This document shows positions 8,861 through 17,294 of a DNA stretch of 32,504 nucleotides, in pieces; position 1 is the first letter of the stretch, and every line of letters begins with the position of its first letter. A program made the position numbers and the translations under genes. Location of the stretch: the NCBI RefSeq assembly GCF_000317205.1, contig NZ_AJLK01000084.1:1-32504 (forward strand), given 5' to 3'. The stretch is from Fischerella muscicola PCC 7414 (GTDB lineage Bacteria; Cyanobacteriota; Cyanobacteriia; Cyanobacteriales; Nostocaceae). Below the pieces are notes generated by a model, which ran no database searches, was not told the DNA's origin, and saw only the letters and a program-made list of their open reading frames with translations.

Positions 8861-9757
8861 ATGAATATGGTTCAAAGTAAAAAAGGCGCTGTAGTAATTA
8901 CAGGAACATCCACAGGTCTCGGTCGAGCAACCGCACTCAAGCTTAGTGAACAAAGCTACCGCGTCTTCGCTGGAGTTCGTACAGAAAAAGATGCTGAATC
9001 GCTAAAACAAGCTGCATCTGGTGATTTAACACCAATCATCATGGATATCACAAAAGCAGATCAAATTAAATCCGCTTCACAATTTGTCTCACTGGCGGTT
9101 GGCGACGAAGGACTCATCGGACTAATTAATAACGCAGTTGCAGCAGTAGACGGGCCATTAGAATGTGTAGCAATAGATGACGCAAGATGGCAATTTGAAG
9201 TCAATGTTATCGGTCAAATCGCAGTCACACAAGCATTCTTGCCAATGATCCGCAAAGCCAAAGGCCGAATCATCAACATCAGTGCGATTTGCGGCAGATT
9301 GGCTCTACCCTATAGAGGACTTTTATCTGCCTCCAAATTTGCACTGGAAGCTATCACAGATTCATTAAGAATGGAATTACGTTCTAGCGGCATTGATGTT
9401 CTTTCTATCTTACCAGGGGCAATAGTTACCCCAGAACAAGCTGACAAAGTAGAGGCGGGCTATCAGAAAACATTAGCAAATATGTCACCCGAAGCTAAAG
9501 CCATATATGGTAAGAATTACAGAATATATATGCAACGAGCAGTAGAGGGAAATCGCAACACAGGTTTATCAGTTGAAAAAGTGACAGATGTCATTTTAGA
9601 AGCCCTAGAAACTCCCAAACCGAAAAGACAATATTTCGTCGCAGAATCACCTTGGCAACTCAAACTAAAAGCATTGTATAAAAGATTGCTCCCTTACCAA
9701 TATTTTTACGATACTTTTTATTTTGATAATCTGCGAAAAGCACTGGGATTGGATTAA
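8861..9757 (+). CDS. SDR-fold protein with degenerate catalytic site
   Basis: A 298-aa classical-length short-chain dehydrogenase/reductase fold. The cofactor motif TGTSTGLG is intact. The catalytic tetrad is not: the NNAG motif reads NNAV, the catalytic Ser position (13 before the Tyr position) is Ala142 in NISA, and the YxxxK Tyr is Leu155 in LSASK, leaving only Lys159. A Tyr four residues earlier (151) is out of register. I infer that it binds NAD(P) but does not do standard carbonyl reduction, or that it works as a partner or uses different chemistry. The AGAGGT ribosome-binding site (8854-8859) is too close to the first ATG and fits the ATG at 8867 better, which would shorten the protein by two residues. 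It follows the P450 by 40 bases, probably in one operon. Confidence 0.85.
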   Translation: MNMVQSKKGAVVITGTSTGLGRATALKLSEQSYRVFAGVRTEKDAESLKQAASGDLTPIIMDITKADQIKSASQFVSLAVGDEGLIGLINNAVAAVDGPLECVAIDDARWQFEVNVIGQIAVTQAFLPMIRKAKGRIINISAICGRLALPYRGLLSASKFALEAITDSLRMELRSSGIDVLSILPGAIVTPEQADKVEAGYQKTLANMSPEAKAIYGKNYRIYMQRAVEGNRNTGLSVEKVTDVILEALETPKPKRQYFVAESPWQLKLKALYKRLLPYQYFYDTFYFDNLRKALGLD

Positions 9758-9760
9758 CGG

Positions 9761-9782
9761 CATTTAGGGAGCATCCTAAATG
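9761..9782 (+). terminator. Possible terminator hairpin after SDR-fold gene
   Basis: CATTTAGG, loop GAGCAT, CCTAAATG: a perfect 8-bp stem starting three bases after the stop codon of the SDR-fold gene. It is AT-rich and lacks a clear T-run, so termination is uncertain. Confidence 0.4.
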
Positions 9783-9862
9783 TTAGAGTTACTTCGTTTT
9801 GTGTTTATTGCCTCCTGCCTTCTTCAATTACTCTCTCTACTAGAAAACTTCCTTCGCCTCCT

Positions 9863-9904
9863 TTGCGTCTACCCTTACGGGAAGCCGCTTCGCGTCTAAT
9901 GCGG
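9863..9904. repeat. GC-rich small dispersed repeat
   Basis: GCGTCTACCCTTACGGGAAG followed by CCGCTTCGCGTCTAATGCGG. It shares the TAGACGC/GGCTTCCCGTAAGGG core (reverse complement) with the elements at 2919-2962 and 13863-13928, a type widely scattered in Nostocales genomes. Confidence 0.65.
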
Positions 9905-9942
9905 TTCATTCCTCATCCCTACTTCGTGCAACCACAGTAAAC

Positions 9943-10944
9943 ATGCAAACTCAACTCCTCACCACAGACTGTCGTTTTTGCTCACAAATTTCTAAAGCCA
10001 ATGGAGAAGACCCAATTGGTACAGCAACTACTTGCGACCATTGGCTAATTATGGAATTTCCCCAACCTTGGTCACAAAACCTTTTTCAGGAAGACCCAAG
10101 AATACAACCCTTAGTAGTTTTGTTCCAAGAGTTAATAGTCAAACATGGGGTTCAGGTCAAACCAATGTTGATTGCTTGCGATCGCGAGTACTCTCATCCT
10201 GGCTTCACCCGCGTGTTGTACTACTACCGCCCTGCTGAAATGTTTTCTCAGTTTGAGAAGCAAGAGTTTGTTGTCCCACAAGAGGAAGCAACTAATTTAG
10301 TAACGGCGATCCTCAAGCAGTTAATGCAACAACCCAACGATTTATCAAAGTTTCACCAGTATCAGCAACAAACTAGTCACATCCGCGAACTTATGGTTTG
10401 CACCCATGCTCAAGTAGACCTTGCCTGCGGGAGATTTGGGACTCCCATATATCGTCGATTACGCCAGGAATATGCACCTGCTTCCAATGGAAAGTTAAGG
10501 GTCTGGCAAACGAATCACTTTGGTGGTCATCAGTTTGCCCCTACCCTAGTTGATTTACCCCAAGGGCATGTATGGGGACATTTAGAACCAGAAGTCCTGG
10601 ATTTACTAGTAAAGCGAAATGATTCAGTTGCAAATTTACGTCAGTATTACCGAGGATGGACGGGTTTAACCAAATTTGGGCAAATAGCTGAACGCGAAAT
10701 TTGGATGCAGTTAGGTTGGACTTGGCTGGATTACTTAAAAGCTGGCAAAGTGCTGGCGACAGGAGATGCTGATTGGGCAGAAGTACGTATTGATTACGCT
10801 GCTCCTGATGGTAGTGTATCAGGTGCTTATGAAGCCAGAGTAGAAGCTTGTGGTGAGGTCATGAGTGCATTCAACTCAGCCAAACAGATGCAGTTAGAAG
10901 CTGTGAAGCAATATCGTGTTAGCCATTTAGTCAAGGTTGAGTAA
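9943..10944 (+). CDS. Sucrase/ferredoxin-like [2Fe-2S] protein (Apd1/Aim32-like thioredoxin-fold ferredoxin)
   Basis: A 333-aa Suc/Fer-like protein. It carries the signature C-X8-C-X(24-75)-H-X-G-G-H of bis-histidine ligated, non-Rieske [2Fe-2S] proteins such as yeast Apd1 and Aim32: Cys153, Cys162, then 29 residues, then His192-Phe-Gly-Gly-His196. An N-terminal CRFC (Cys10, Cys13) followed by NGEDPIG is also conserved in its paralogue at 13972. No signal peptide or membrane helix, so cytosolic. It lies 9 bases before the MATE gene, indicating co-transcription. In this locus it might reduce an imported ferric chelate or feed electrons to the P450; both are inference. No obvious ribosome-binding site is seen before the ATG. 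Confidence 0.85.
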   Translation: MQTQLLTTDCRFCSQISKANGEDPIGTATTCDHWLIMEFPQPWSQNLFQEDPRIQPLVVLFQELIVKHGVQVKPMLIACDREYSHPGFTRVLYYYRPAEMFSQFEKQEFVVPQEEATNLVTAILKQLMQQPNDLSKFHQYQQQTSHIRELMVCTHAQVDLACGRFGTPIYRRLRQEYAPASNGKLRVWQTNHFGGHQFAPTLVDLPQGHVWGHLEPEVLDLLVKRNDSVANLRQYYRGWTGLTKFGQIAEREIWMQLGWTWLDYLKAGKVLATGDADWAEVRIDYAAPDGSVSGAYEARVEACGEVMSAFNSAKQMQLEAVKQYRVSHLVKVE

Positions 10945-10953
10945 ACAGCAAAA

Positions 10954-12330
10954 ATGACTCTCCAAAAACAATCTCAAGTCACAAACGAAATCCTCCAAGG
11001 TAATCTCGTTAAGCTGATGTTCAAGTTATCAATTCCTAGTATTCTGGGAATATTGATGCTGAGCTTAAACACTTTTTTTGATGCTTTATTTGCCGGCCAA
11101 TTTATCGGTACAAATGCCCTGGCAGGTATTTCACTGGCACTACCACTCACAGGTATAGTAGATGGATTTGCTCTTTTAATTGGAGTAGGGTCTGCTTCTG
11201 TTCTCAGTCGAGCTATTGGTGCTGGAGATATCAAAACTCAATCCAAATTGTTTGGCAACTTGACGCTAATGAGTATTATTATCTCCTTTTTGATTACAAT
11301 TATTGGGTATAGCTTTGGTAAAGAATTAATTGTATTCATGGGAGGAAGTGGTGAAGTTGCTGCTGCTGGCACAGAATATTTTAAAATTTATATACTAGGT
11401 TCAATCTTTTATATCCTAGCGTTATCTTCTAGCGAGATTATTAAAGCAGAAGGCAAAATTAGACTAGCGACTGGATTTGAGTTGATTTTTGTCCTGATTA
11501 ACATCATCTTAAATTCTATATTTATTACTGTCTTTCATTGGGGGATTGTGGGAATCGCGATCGCTACAGTTATGGCGATGGTTTTTTATAGTATTTTCAA
11601 CTTCACTTATTTTCTTTCTGGTAAAAGTTCTACCCCGATTAATCTCAAAAAGTTAGCTCTAGCAATAGATTTACTACCTGCAATATTTTCCGTAGGAATA
11701 TCATCGCTACTTTTCCCAATCATGGGGTTTATTCAAAATTTTGTGGTTTATCAATCAATTTCTCATTACGGAACAAATAATGATATTGCCTTTTTCGGAG
11801 CTACAGTCAGATTAACTTCATTTTTCCTCATTCCCTTGTACGGAATTGCACAAGCCTTGCAACCGATAATCGGTATAAATTATGGAGCTAAGAATTATCA
11901 TCGGCTCAAGAAAGCCTACTTAACTTTTGCAGCGATGGGTGTTATTTTATTAATATTAATTTGGCTGCCTTTACAATTATCACCAAAAACATTTCTCGGG
12001 TTACTTTTACCAGATGTGATTTTTACAAAAAATGATATATTCAATTTTAGAATTCTCAGCCTATTAATACCAATTTGGCCTTTAGCAATTTTTGGTAACA
12101 CTCTCTTTCAATCTATAGGCAAAGGCAAGATTGTCGTCACAGTAATTTTATTGAGGAGTCTACTTTTATTTTTGCCATTTGTACTCATTATGTCAAAAAT
12201 ATTAGGTTTAATTGGTATATACTATGGCATATTCTTGACAGAGTTTTTAGTTGGAATAATTGCTTTGATATTAATATGTTTAGAATTTAGAAATTTTAGT
12301 AAAATAACAAATGAAAAATTAAGTTTATAA
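10954..12330 (+). CDS. MATE-family multidrug/metabolite efflux transporter
   Basis: A 458-aa hydrophobic protein with about 12 membrane segments in two similar halves. The start (LVKLMFKLSIPSILGILMLS) and the repeated AGISLALPLTGIVDGFALLIG and GSASVLSRAIGAGD segments are typical of the MATE (MepA/DinF-like) group. These transporters export small molecules in exchange for Na+ or H+. It is 9 bases downstream of the Suc/Fer gene and upstream of the MbtH gene, so it may export the locus product or an intermediate, alongside the ABC exporter at 15446. Substrate cannot be read from the sequence. Confidence 0.88.
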   Translation: MTLQKQSQVTNEILQGNLVKLMFKLSIPSILGILMLSLNTFFDALFAGQFIGTNALAGISLALPLTGIVDGFALLIGVGSASVLSRAIGAGDIKTQSKLFGNLTLMSIIISFLITIIGYSFGKELIVFMGGSGEVAAAGTEYFKIYILGSIFYILALSSSEIIKAEGKIRLATGFELIFVLINIILNSIFITVFHWGIVGIAIATVMAMVFYSIFNFTYFLSGKSSTPINLKKLALAIDLLPAIFSVGISSLLFPIMGFIQNFVVYQSISHYGTNNDIAFFGATVRLTSFFLIPLYGIAQALQPIIGINYGAKNYHRLKKAYLTFAAMGVILLILIWLPLQLSPKTFLGLLLPDVIFTKNDIFNFRILSLLIPIWPLAIFGNTLFQSIGKGKIVVTVILLRSLLLFLPFVLIMSKILGLIGIYYGIFLTEFLVGIIALILICLEFRNFSKITNEKLSL

Positions 12331-12386
12331 CTTTTGAATAGCAAGAGTTTGAGTCAATACTTACGCAAAATATCTCTCCAAATCTT

Positions 12387-12557
12387 ATTCCTCTGTGTCC
12401 TCTCTCTTGTTTTAATGAAGCTAACTTTGAGCATCAAACAGGGAAGGTTCAGCTAGTTGGTAATTTCACTTTGAACTACGTGAAAGTTCGATGTATTGCA
12501 GATATTGACCTAGCAACTTTAGAAGGTAAGGGATACCTAGAACCAGTAGAAGCGTGA
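12387..12557 (+). pseudogene. Possible gene remnant, unidentified
   Basis: Between the MATE and MbtH genes a frame without an ATG stays open to a TGA at 12555-12557. Its last ~45 codons have protein-like composition (GNFTLNYVKVRCIADIDLA then TLEGKGYLEPVEA). The upstream part contains a CTCTGTGTCCTCTCT repeat. It may be the tail of a gene broken by repeat insertion, or chance. I do not recognise the family. Confidence 0.25.
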
Positions 12558-12615
12558 AAGCTTGTACAGGTCTTAGAATTTGTAATTGCACTTTAGCGAT
12601 AACAGGAGAAAAATT

Positions 12616-12840
12616 ATGTACCAAGACGACAAAGAAGACACAACAATTTACAAAGTTGTAGTCAATCACGAACAACAGTATTCTATTTGGCCAAGCGATC
12701 GCGAAAATCCCCTTGGTTGGACAAATGTTGGTAAAAGTGGTTCCAAACAAGAATGTCTGGATTACATCAAAGAAGTCTGGACTGACATGAGACCGCTCAG
12801 TCTCCGGAAAAAGATGGCGGAAACCGGACGTAACATTTAG
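12616..12840 (+). CDS. MbtH-like protein
   Basis: A 74-aa MbtH-family protein with the signature [14 protein letters not shown] then [18 protein letters not shown], including the conserved Trp residues. Members bind adenylation domains and help their folding and activity, so this is the likely partner of the NRPS A domain at 3045. The ATG at 12616 is chosen over an upstream in-frame TTG (12586) because AGGAG lies at 12604-12608 with a 7-base spacing. The next SDR gene starts 45 bases later, so these two are probably co-transcribed. Confidence 0.95.
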   Translation: MYQDDKEDTTIYKVVVNHEQQYSIWPSDRENPLGWTNVGKSGSKQECLDYIKEVWTDMRPLSLRKKMAETGRNI

Positions 12841-12885
12841 TACTTGGTCAATTTCAAAAAGCTTCTTAGAAATGGAGATTTCCTC

Positions 12886-13761
12886 ATGGTAGACTCGTCT
12901 GTTTCTCAGGCACGGGTATGGTTTATCACTGGTAGCTCAAGGGGTTTGGGTCGAGCGTTGGCAGAAACATTGCTTGAGCGAGGTGAACGAGTGGTTCTCA
13001 CCGCACGGAACCCACAGCAGGTAGAAGATTTAGCAGCAAAGTATCCAGGTTGCGCATTAGCAGTGCGACTTGATGTAACAAAACCCGAAGAGGTGCGAGA
13101 AGCTGTAAAACAAGCAATTGCCAATTTTGGACGCATTGATGTACTCGTCAACAATGCCGGATATTCAACTGTGGGGACAATAGAAGAAGTTAGTGATGAG
13201 GCGGTTCGCCATCTATTTGAAACAAACTTTTTTGGTGTCTTAGAAACGCTCCGAACTGTACTACCTCATATGCGACAGCAACGCAGTGGACACATCCTCA
13301 ATATTTCATCAATGCTTTGTTTTGCAGCTAGTGCTACCAATGGATTTTATTCTAGTAGCAAACTTGCACTAGAAGGAATTTCTGGAGCATTAGCTAATGA
13401 AGTTGCACCCTTCGGTATCAAAGTCACAATAGTGGAACCTGGTGCATTCCGTACAGATTTTATCACGCGTTCTATTGTCGTAACTGACACCCACATTGAG
13501 GACTATAAGGCATCAATTGGTGATATACGTCAGCAGTTGCAGAATGCTGATCGCGATAAACTTGGTGATCCGAAGAAAGCAGCTTTGGCAATGATTCAAG
13601 CCGTTGATAGCGATGAGCCACCAATGAGATTGGTACTGGGAGTAGATGCAGTCGATCTTATTGATGGCGCACTGGAGTTTATTAAAGCAGAACTAGATGC
13701 TTGGAAAGAAGTAGCTGTGAATACTGCCTTTGAAGAAGCTTTGACATCCTCGGTAAAGTAA
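12886..13761 (+). CDS. Short-chain dehydrogenase/reductase (intact)
   Basis: A 291-aa classical SDR. The cofactor motif TGSSRGLG (15-22), LDVT, NNAG, catalytic Ser142 in NISS, and Tyr155-xxx-Lys159 (YSSSK) are all present. The Arg in GSSRG and TARN after strand 2 favour NADP(H). The ATG at 12886 has GGAG at 12874-12877; an in-frame TTG at 12844 would add 14 residues but has no ribosome-binding site. It follows the MbtH gene and is a plausible tailoring ketoreductase for the PKS/NRPS product. It is clearly different from the degenerate SDR at 8861, so the locus has one active-looking and one inactive-looking SDR. Confidence 0.9.
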   Translation: MVDSSVSQARVWFITGSSRGLGRALAETLLERGERVVLTARNPQQVEDLAAKYPGCALAVRLDVTKPEEVREAVKQAIANFGRIDVLVNNAGYSTVGTIEEVSDEAVRHLFETNFFGVLETLRTVLPHMRQQRSGHILNISSMLCFAASATNGFYSSSKLALEGISGALANEVAPFGIKVTIVEPGAFRTDFITRSIVVTDTHIEDYKASIGDIRQQLQNADRDKLGDPKKAALAMIQAVDSDEPPMRLVLGVDAVDLIDGALEFIKAELDAWKEVAVNTAFEEALTSSVK

Positions 13762-13829
13762 AATCCTATCGAAAGAACACGGATGCACATTGATGGATTT
13801 TCGTGATGATGAAGATTATGTTTTATGGA

Positions 13830-13965
13830 ACGAACACAGATGCACACTGATGAACAGCGATGTAGACGCCCCTAAGGGCGGCTACCTACGGAAGCCACTC
13901 CGTGTCTACGGTGTAGGGTACACAGATGGATCGTGAGTTTGCTGCTAATTGAATCCTTGTTTGCG
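13830..13965. repeat. Dispersed repeat with nested GC-rich insertion
   Basis: Bases 13830-13862 and 13929-13965 match the continuous sequence 7286-7355 (33 + 37 bases, with scattered differences). The 66 bases between them (13863-13928) are a GC-rich palindromic element related to 2919-2962 in reverse complement. The insertion follows GATG and its last bases are also GATG. The copy at 7286 looks like the unoccupied form. Confidence 0.7.
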
Positions 13966-13971
13966 TGGCGT

Positions 13972-14979
13972 CTAGGCAGGAGAATCCTTGATCGCTGCTA
14001 CCTTTGCTAAGCGACTAACGCGATACTGCTTGACTTTCTCTAATGGTTCATTTTCTCCTGAATCAAAAGCGGTCATAACATGACCGCGTAGTTCTATCAT
14101 TGCTTCATAGGCGCTGCTTGTAGTTCTATCATTGGTAGTGAAATCAATACGAACTTTAGCCCAGTCTTGATTGACTTCATCCATTGCCAATACTTGCCCC
14201 ATTTTATGGTAATTAATCCAATCCCAGCCTTCTTGCATCCATATCTCTCGCTCTGCAATTTGCTCAAACTGGGATAAACCACCCCAACCCCGGTAAAAAG
14301 GGTATAGTTTTGTCAGGGAACCATTGCGCTGCACAAGGGTATCCAATATTTCTGGCTGCAAACGACCCCAGTAGGTTCCTTGTGGCATGTCTATGAGGGT
14401 GGGAGCAAACTGATGACCTCCAAAATGGCTGCATCGCCAGACACGCAGTTTTCCACCAGAAGCATTGGCATACTCGGAACGTAGCTTTTTATAAATGGGA
14501 TAGCCAAATCTGGCACAAGCAACATCAATATTCGCATGGGTACAAATCAGTAATTCCCGGATGTGGTTAGTATGTTGCCGATACTCTTCAAAAGATGGCA
14601 GTCTGTCTGGTTGTTTCAGTAAAGCCAATATTAATGAACTAACCAAAGAATGGGGTACAATAAACTCGTGCTTCTCAAACTTTGCAAATAGCTTTGCTGG
14701 TCGGCGATAGTACAGTACACGCGTGTAACCAGGATGAGAGTACTCACGGTCTGGAGCAATGGTAAGCGGTCGCCCACGCTCCCAAACAATATGCAAAGCA
14801 TCGAGAACTTCTTGGGATATTGGCTCAGGTTCCAGCCACATTTTTGCTGGCCAGGGTTGTGCTGTCTCTAGAATTAGATAGTGTTCAAATGTTCCCGCAG
14901 AACCTATGGGGTCTTCACCGTTAGTCTGGGAAATCACCGAGCAGAAACGGCAATTGCTACGGGTTTGGTCAATTGTCAT
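13972..14979 (-). CDS. Sucrase/ferredoxin-like [2Fe-2S] protein, second paralogue
   Basis: A 335-aa paralogue of the protein at 9943, on the opposite strand. It has the same bis-histidine cluster motif: Cys146, Cys155 (C-X8-C), a 29-residue gap, and His185-Phe-Gly-Gly-His189. N-terminal CRFC (Cys10, Cys13) and NGEDPIG are also conserved. AGGT precedes the ATG by a few bases. It is divergent from the ABC exporter at 15446, and the 466-bp space between them contains a copy of the shared regulatory motif, so it is probably controlled with the transport genes. Two copies in one locus suggest different substrates or partners, for example one for ferric-chelate reduction and one for the P450, but nothing in the sequence assigns these. 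Confidence 0.85.
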   Translation of the reverse strand: MTIDQTRSNCRFCSVISQTNGEDPIGSAGTFEHYLILETAQPWPAKMWLEPEPISQEVLDALHIVWERGRPLTIAPDREYSHPGYTRVLYYRRPAKLFAKFEKHEFIVPHSLVSSLILALLKQPDRLPSFEEYRQHTNHIRELLICTHANIDVACARFGYPIYKKLRSEYANASGGKLRVWRCSHFGGHQFAPTLIDMPQGTYWGRLQPEILDTLVQRNGSLTKLYPFYRGWGGLSQFEQIAEREIWMQEGWDWINYHKMGQVLAMDEVNQDWAKVRIDFTTNDRTTSSAYEAMIELRGHVMTAFDSGENEPLEKVKQYRVSRLAKVAAIKDSPA

Positions 14980-15445
14980 AATTTACCTGTCAACAAGCAA
15001 TTGAGTAATTAATAATACAAACACCTGCGGCATAGAAAACTGTGAACAGAAAGAAACTTTAGCTGTGGGTTTAAAGCTTGAAACAGGGAACGGAGAATGG
15101 GATAATTTAGGGGATTTTCTGTTGCCTATTCCCTGTTAGAGTTCTTTTTGATAAATTGATAAGTTGTTTTTAGTAAAATAAAAAGTTATTGAGATTTATT
15201 AGCATTAATCAGAGTATAATAAGCTATCTCATATGTCAATTATTTTAGTCATATCATTTACTATTTCAAGGTGTATAAAAAAGTTGGTCAAAAATGCCTT
15301 TTTACTCTTTTAACTCTGTGTTCTCTATGCCTCTGTGGTTGATGAATTACTCTTGAACCGCAGAGAACGCACCAGAGGAAAGCAAAGATTTTTATAGTCA
15401 CCATACTTACTTGTCAGTTTTACGCAACCATAAATAGCTGTAGCA
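14980..15445. other. Divergent intergenic region between Suc/Fer paralogue and ABC exporter
   Basis: This 466-base AT-rich stretch holds no gene. It contains the operator-like motif at 15194-15207, a TATAAT box at 15215-15220, and an inverted pair of CAGAGG-type repeats at 15314-15340 and 15355-15378 that could form a stem in the exporter leader. Confidence 0.6.
15189..15220 (+). promoter_or_regulatory. Putative promoter and operator of ABC exporter
   Basis: ATTTATTAGCATTA at 15194-15207 is identical to 21105-21118 before the TonB receptor. It lies directly upstream of TATAAT (15215-15220), with a weak TTGAGA at 15189-15194 (20-base spacing), so a protein bound here would cover the promoter. 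The leader to the exporter ATG would be about 220 bases. Confidence 0.5.
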
Positions 15446-17251
15446 ATGACATCAAAATCTCGTCAGGTATCAAAGAGGCATAGAAATTCAAACCATCCTC
15501 TACAACGATTGCTAAACTATGGGCATAATTATCGCCAACAAATTTGGCAAGCAACAGCATTTTCTATTATCAATAAATTGTTAGACTTAGCACCACCAGT
15601 TTTAATTGGTATTGCGGTGGATGTAGTGGTCAAGCAGCAAGATTCTATCATTTCATTATTGGGTGTCAAAGATATTTTTTGGCAATTTTTGCTGCTTTCA
15701 TTGATCACTGTAATTGTTTGGATATTTGAATCAGCTTTTGAGTATGCTTATGATAAGCGTTGGCGAAATTTAGCGCAAAATATTCAGCATGATTTGCGTA
15801 TAGATGCTTACAATCATTTACAAGAATTAGAATTAGCTTACTTTGAAGAACGTAGCACAGGTGGTTTGATGTCGATTCTCAGCGATGATATCAACCAACT
15901 CGAAGATTTTTTAAATGAGGTAGCAAATGAAATTATTCAACTGATCACCTCATTCATAGTTTTGATTGGCGGTGCGTTTTTTATCTTACCTACCAATATA
16001 GCATTAGTGGCAATGTTACCCATGCCATTTATTCTTTGGGGTTCATTTGTCTATCAAAATCAGCTGACATCTCGCTATGCTGATGTGCGGGAAAAAGTCG
16101 GATTTCTCAACTCACGCTTGGCGAATAATATCAGTGGTATTACTACAATTAAAAGTTTTACTGCTGAGGATTATGAAAGTAAACGTTTAGCCGCAGAAAG
16201 TGAAGCCTACAGGCATAGTAACTCTAAAGCAATTAAACTTTCTGCTGCATTTATTCCTTTGATTAGAATACTAGTTTTAGTAGGGTTCACCTCCTTGTTG
16301 CTGTTGGGAGGAATGGCAGCATTTTCTGGAAAAATCTCTGTAGGTAATTACAGTATTTTACTCGTTTTAGTTCAGCACTTGTTGTGGCCATTAGTAACAA
16401 TCGGAAGAATATTTGACGAATATCAAAGGGCAATGGCTTCTACAAATCGCGTGATGGATTTGTTGGATACTCCTATCAAAATTTATACAGGTAATATACC
16501 GTTACCTATTCATAAAGTACGTGGAGAAATTGAATACAAGGAAGTCACTTTTGCTTATCACGATAGACATCCAGTAATTCAAAATCTATCCTTGCATATT
16601 CCAGCCGGAAAAACTATTGCGATTGTTGGTTCTACAGGTTCTGGTAAAAGCACTTTAGTGAAAATATTGTTGCGATTTTATGAAGTTTCTGCCGGAACAA
16701 TTACTGTTGATGGCATTGATATCCAAAAGTTAAATTTACGCGATTTGCGCCGCAGCATTGGCTTGGTAAGTCAAGATGTATTTTTATTTCATGGCACAGT
16801 AGCAGAGAACATTGCCTACGGTACTTTTGATGCCACAGATGAATCAATCATTATGGCAGCTAAAGTTGCTGAAGCCCATGAATTTATTATGCGACTGCCT
16901 CAAGGTTATGAGACGATTGTTGGAGAACGAGGGCAAAAATTATCTGGTGGACAACGCCAGAGAATTGCGATCGCCAGGGCAATTGTCAAAGATCCCCCGA
17001 TTTTACTTTTAGATGAAGCCACATCAGCAGTTGATAATGAAACTGAAGCTGCAATTCAGCGTTCGTTAGACCGTATTACTGTTAATCGAACAACGATCGC
17101 GATCGCTCATCGTCTTTCCACTATCCGCAATGCCGATTGCATCTATGTCATGGAACACGGACAATTAGTGGAATCAGGAACCCATGAACAATTGCTAGAG
17201 AAAAACGGTATTTATGCTAGTCTCTGGCGCGTGCAGTCAGGGTTAAAGTGA
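15446..17251 (+). CDS. ABC exporter, fused permease-ATPase half transporter
   Basis: A 601-aa half transporter. The first ~330 residues form six membrane helices of the type I exporter fold; the last ~240 are the ATPase, with Walker A GSTGSGKS (395-402), Q-loop LVSQDVFLF, signature LSGGQRQR (from 499), Walker B ILLLDEAT with Asp523, and the H-loop IAIAHRLS. It would work as a dimer at the inner membrane. Its position between biosynthesis and uptake genes, and the shared motif in its promoter, suggest export of the finished or precursor siderophore-like product. Lipid or peptide flippases of the MsbA group look similar, so the substrate rests on context. Confidence 0.9.
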   Translation: MTSKSRQVSKRHRNSNHPLQRLLNYGHNYRQQIWQATAFSIINKLLDLAPPVLIGIAVDVVVKQQDSIISLLGVKDIFWQFLLLSLITVIVWIFESAFEYAYDKRWRNLAQNIQHDLRIDAYNHLQELELAYFEERSTGGLMSILSDDINQLEDFLNEVANEIIQLITSFIVLIGGAFFILPTNIALVAMLPMPFILWGSFVYQNQLTSRYADVREKVGFLNSRLANNISGITTIKSFTAEDYESKRLAAESEAYRHSNSKAIKLSAAFIPLIRILVLVGFTSLLLLGGMAAFSGKISVGNYSILLVLVQHLLWPLVTIGRIFDEYQRAMASTNRVMDLLDTPIKIYTGNIPLPIHKVRGEIEYKEVTFAYHDRHPVIQNLSLHIPAGKTIAIVGSTGSGKSTLVKILLRFYEVSAGTITVDGIDIQKLNLRDLRRSIGLVSQDVFLFHGTVAENIAYGTFDATDESIIMAAKVAEAHEFIMRLPQGYETIVGERGQKLSGGQRQRIAIARAIVKDPPILLLDEATSAVDNETEAAIQRSLDRITVNRTTIAIAHRLSTIRNADCIYVMEHGQLVESGTHEQLLEKNGIYASLWRVQSGLK

Positions 17252-17255
17252 GCGG

Positions 17256-17280
17256 ACAAAGGCAGCATAACTGCCTTTGT
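17256..17280. terminator. Bidirectional terminator hairpin
   Basis: ACAAAGGCAG, loop CATAA, CTGCCTTTGT: a perfect 10-bp stem four bases after the stop of the ABC exporter, followed by AT-rich sequence. The binding-protein gene ends at 17295 on the other strand, so it can end both converging transcripts. Confidence 0.8.
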
Positions 17281-17294
17281 TCAATTAAAAATTT

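Noticed and set aside
12466-12750. 94-aa minus-strand open frame across the MbtH start
   Set aside because: Antisense to the well-supported MbtH gene with no recognisable domain.
9943-14979. Suc/Fer proteins as sucrose-degrading enzymes
   Set aside because: The family name is historical; what is visible is a Cys2-His2 [2Fe-2S] motif and no glycosidase motif.
15314-15378. Inverted repeat in the exporter leader as a riboswitch
   Set aside because: The two halves are copies of the common CAGAGG dispersed repeat; no known riboswitch core is visible.
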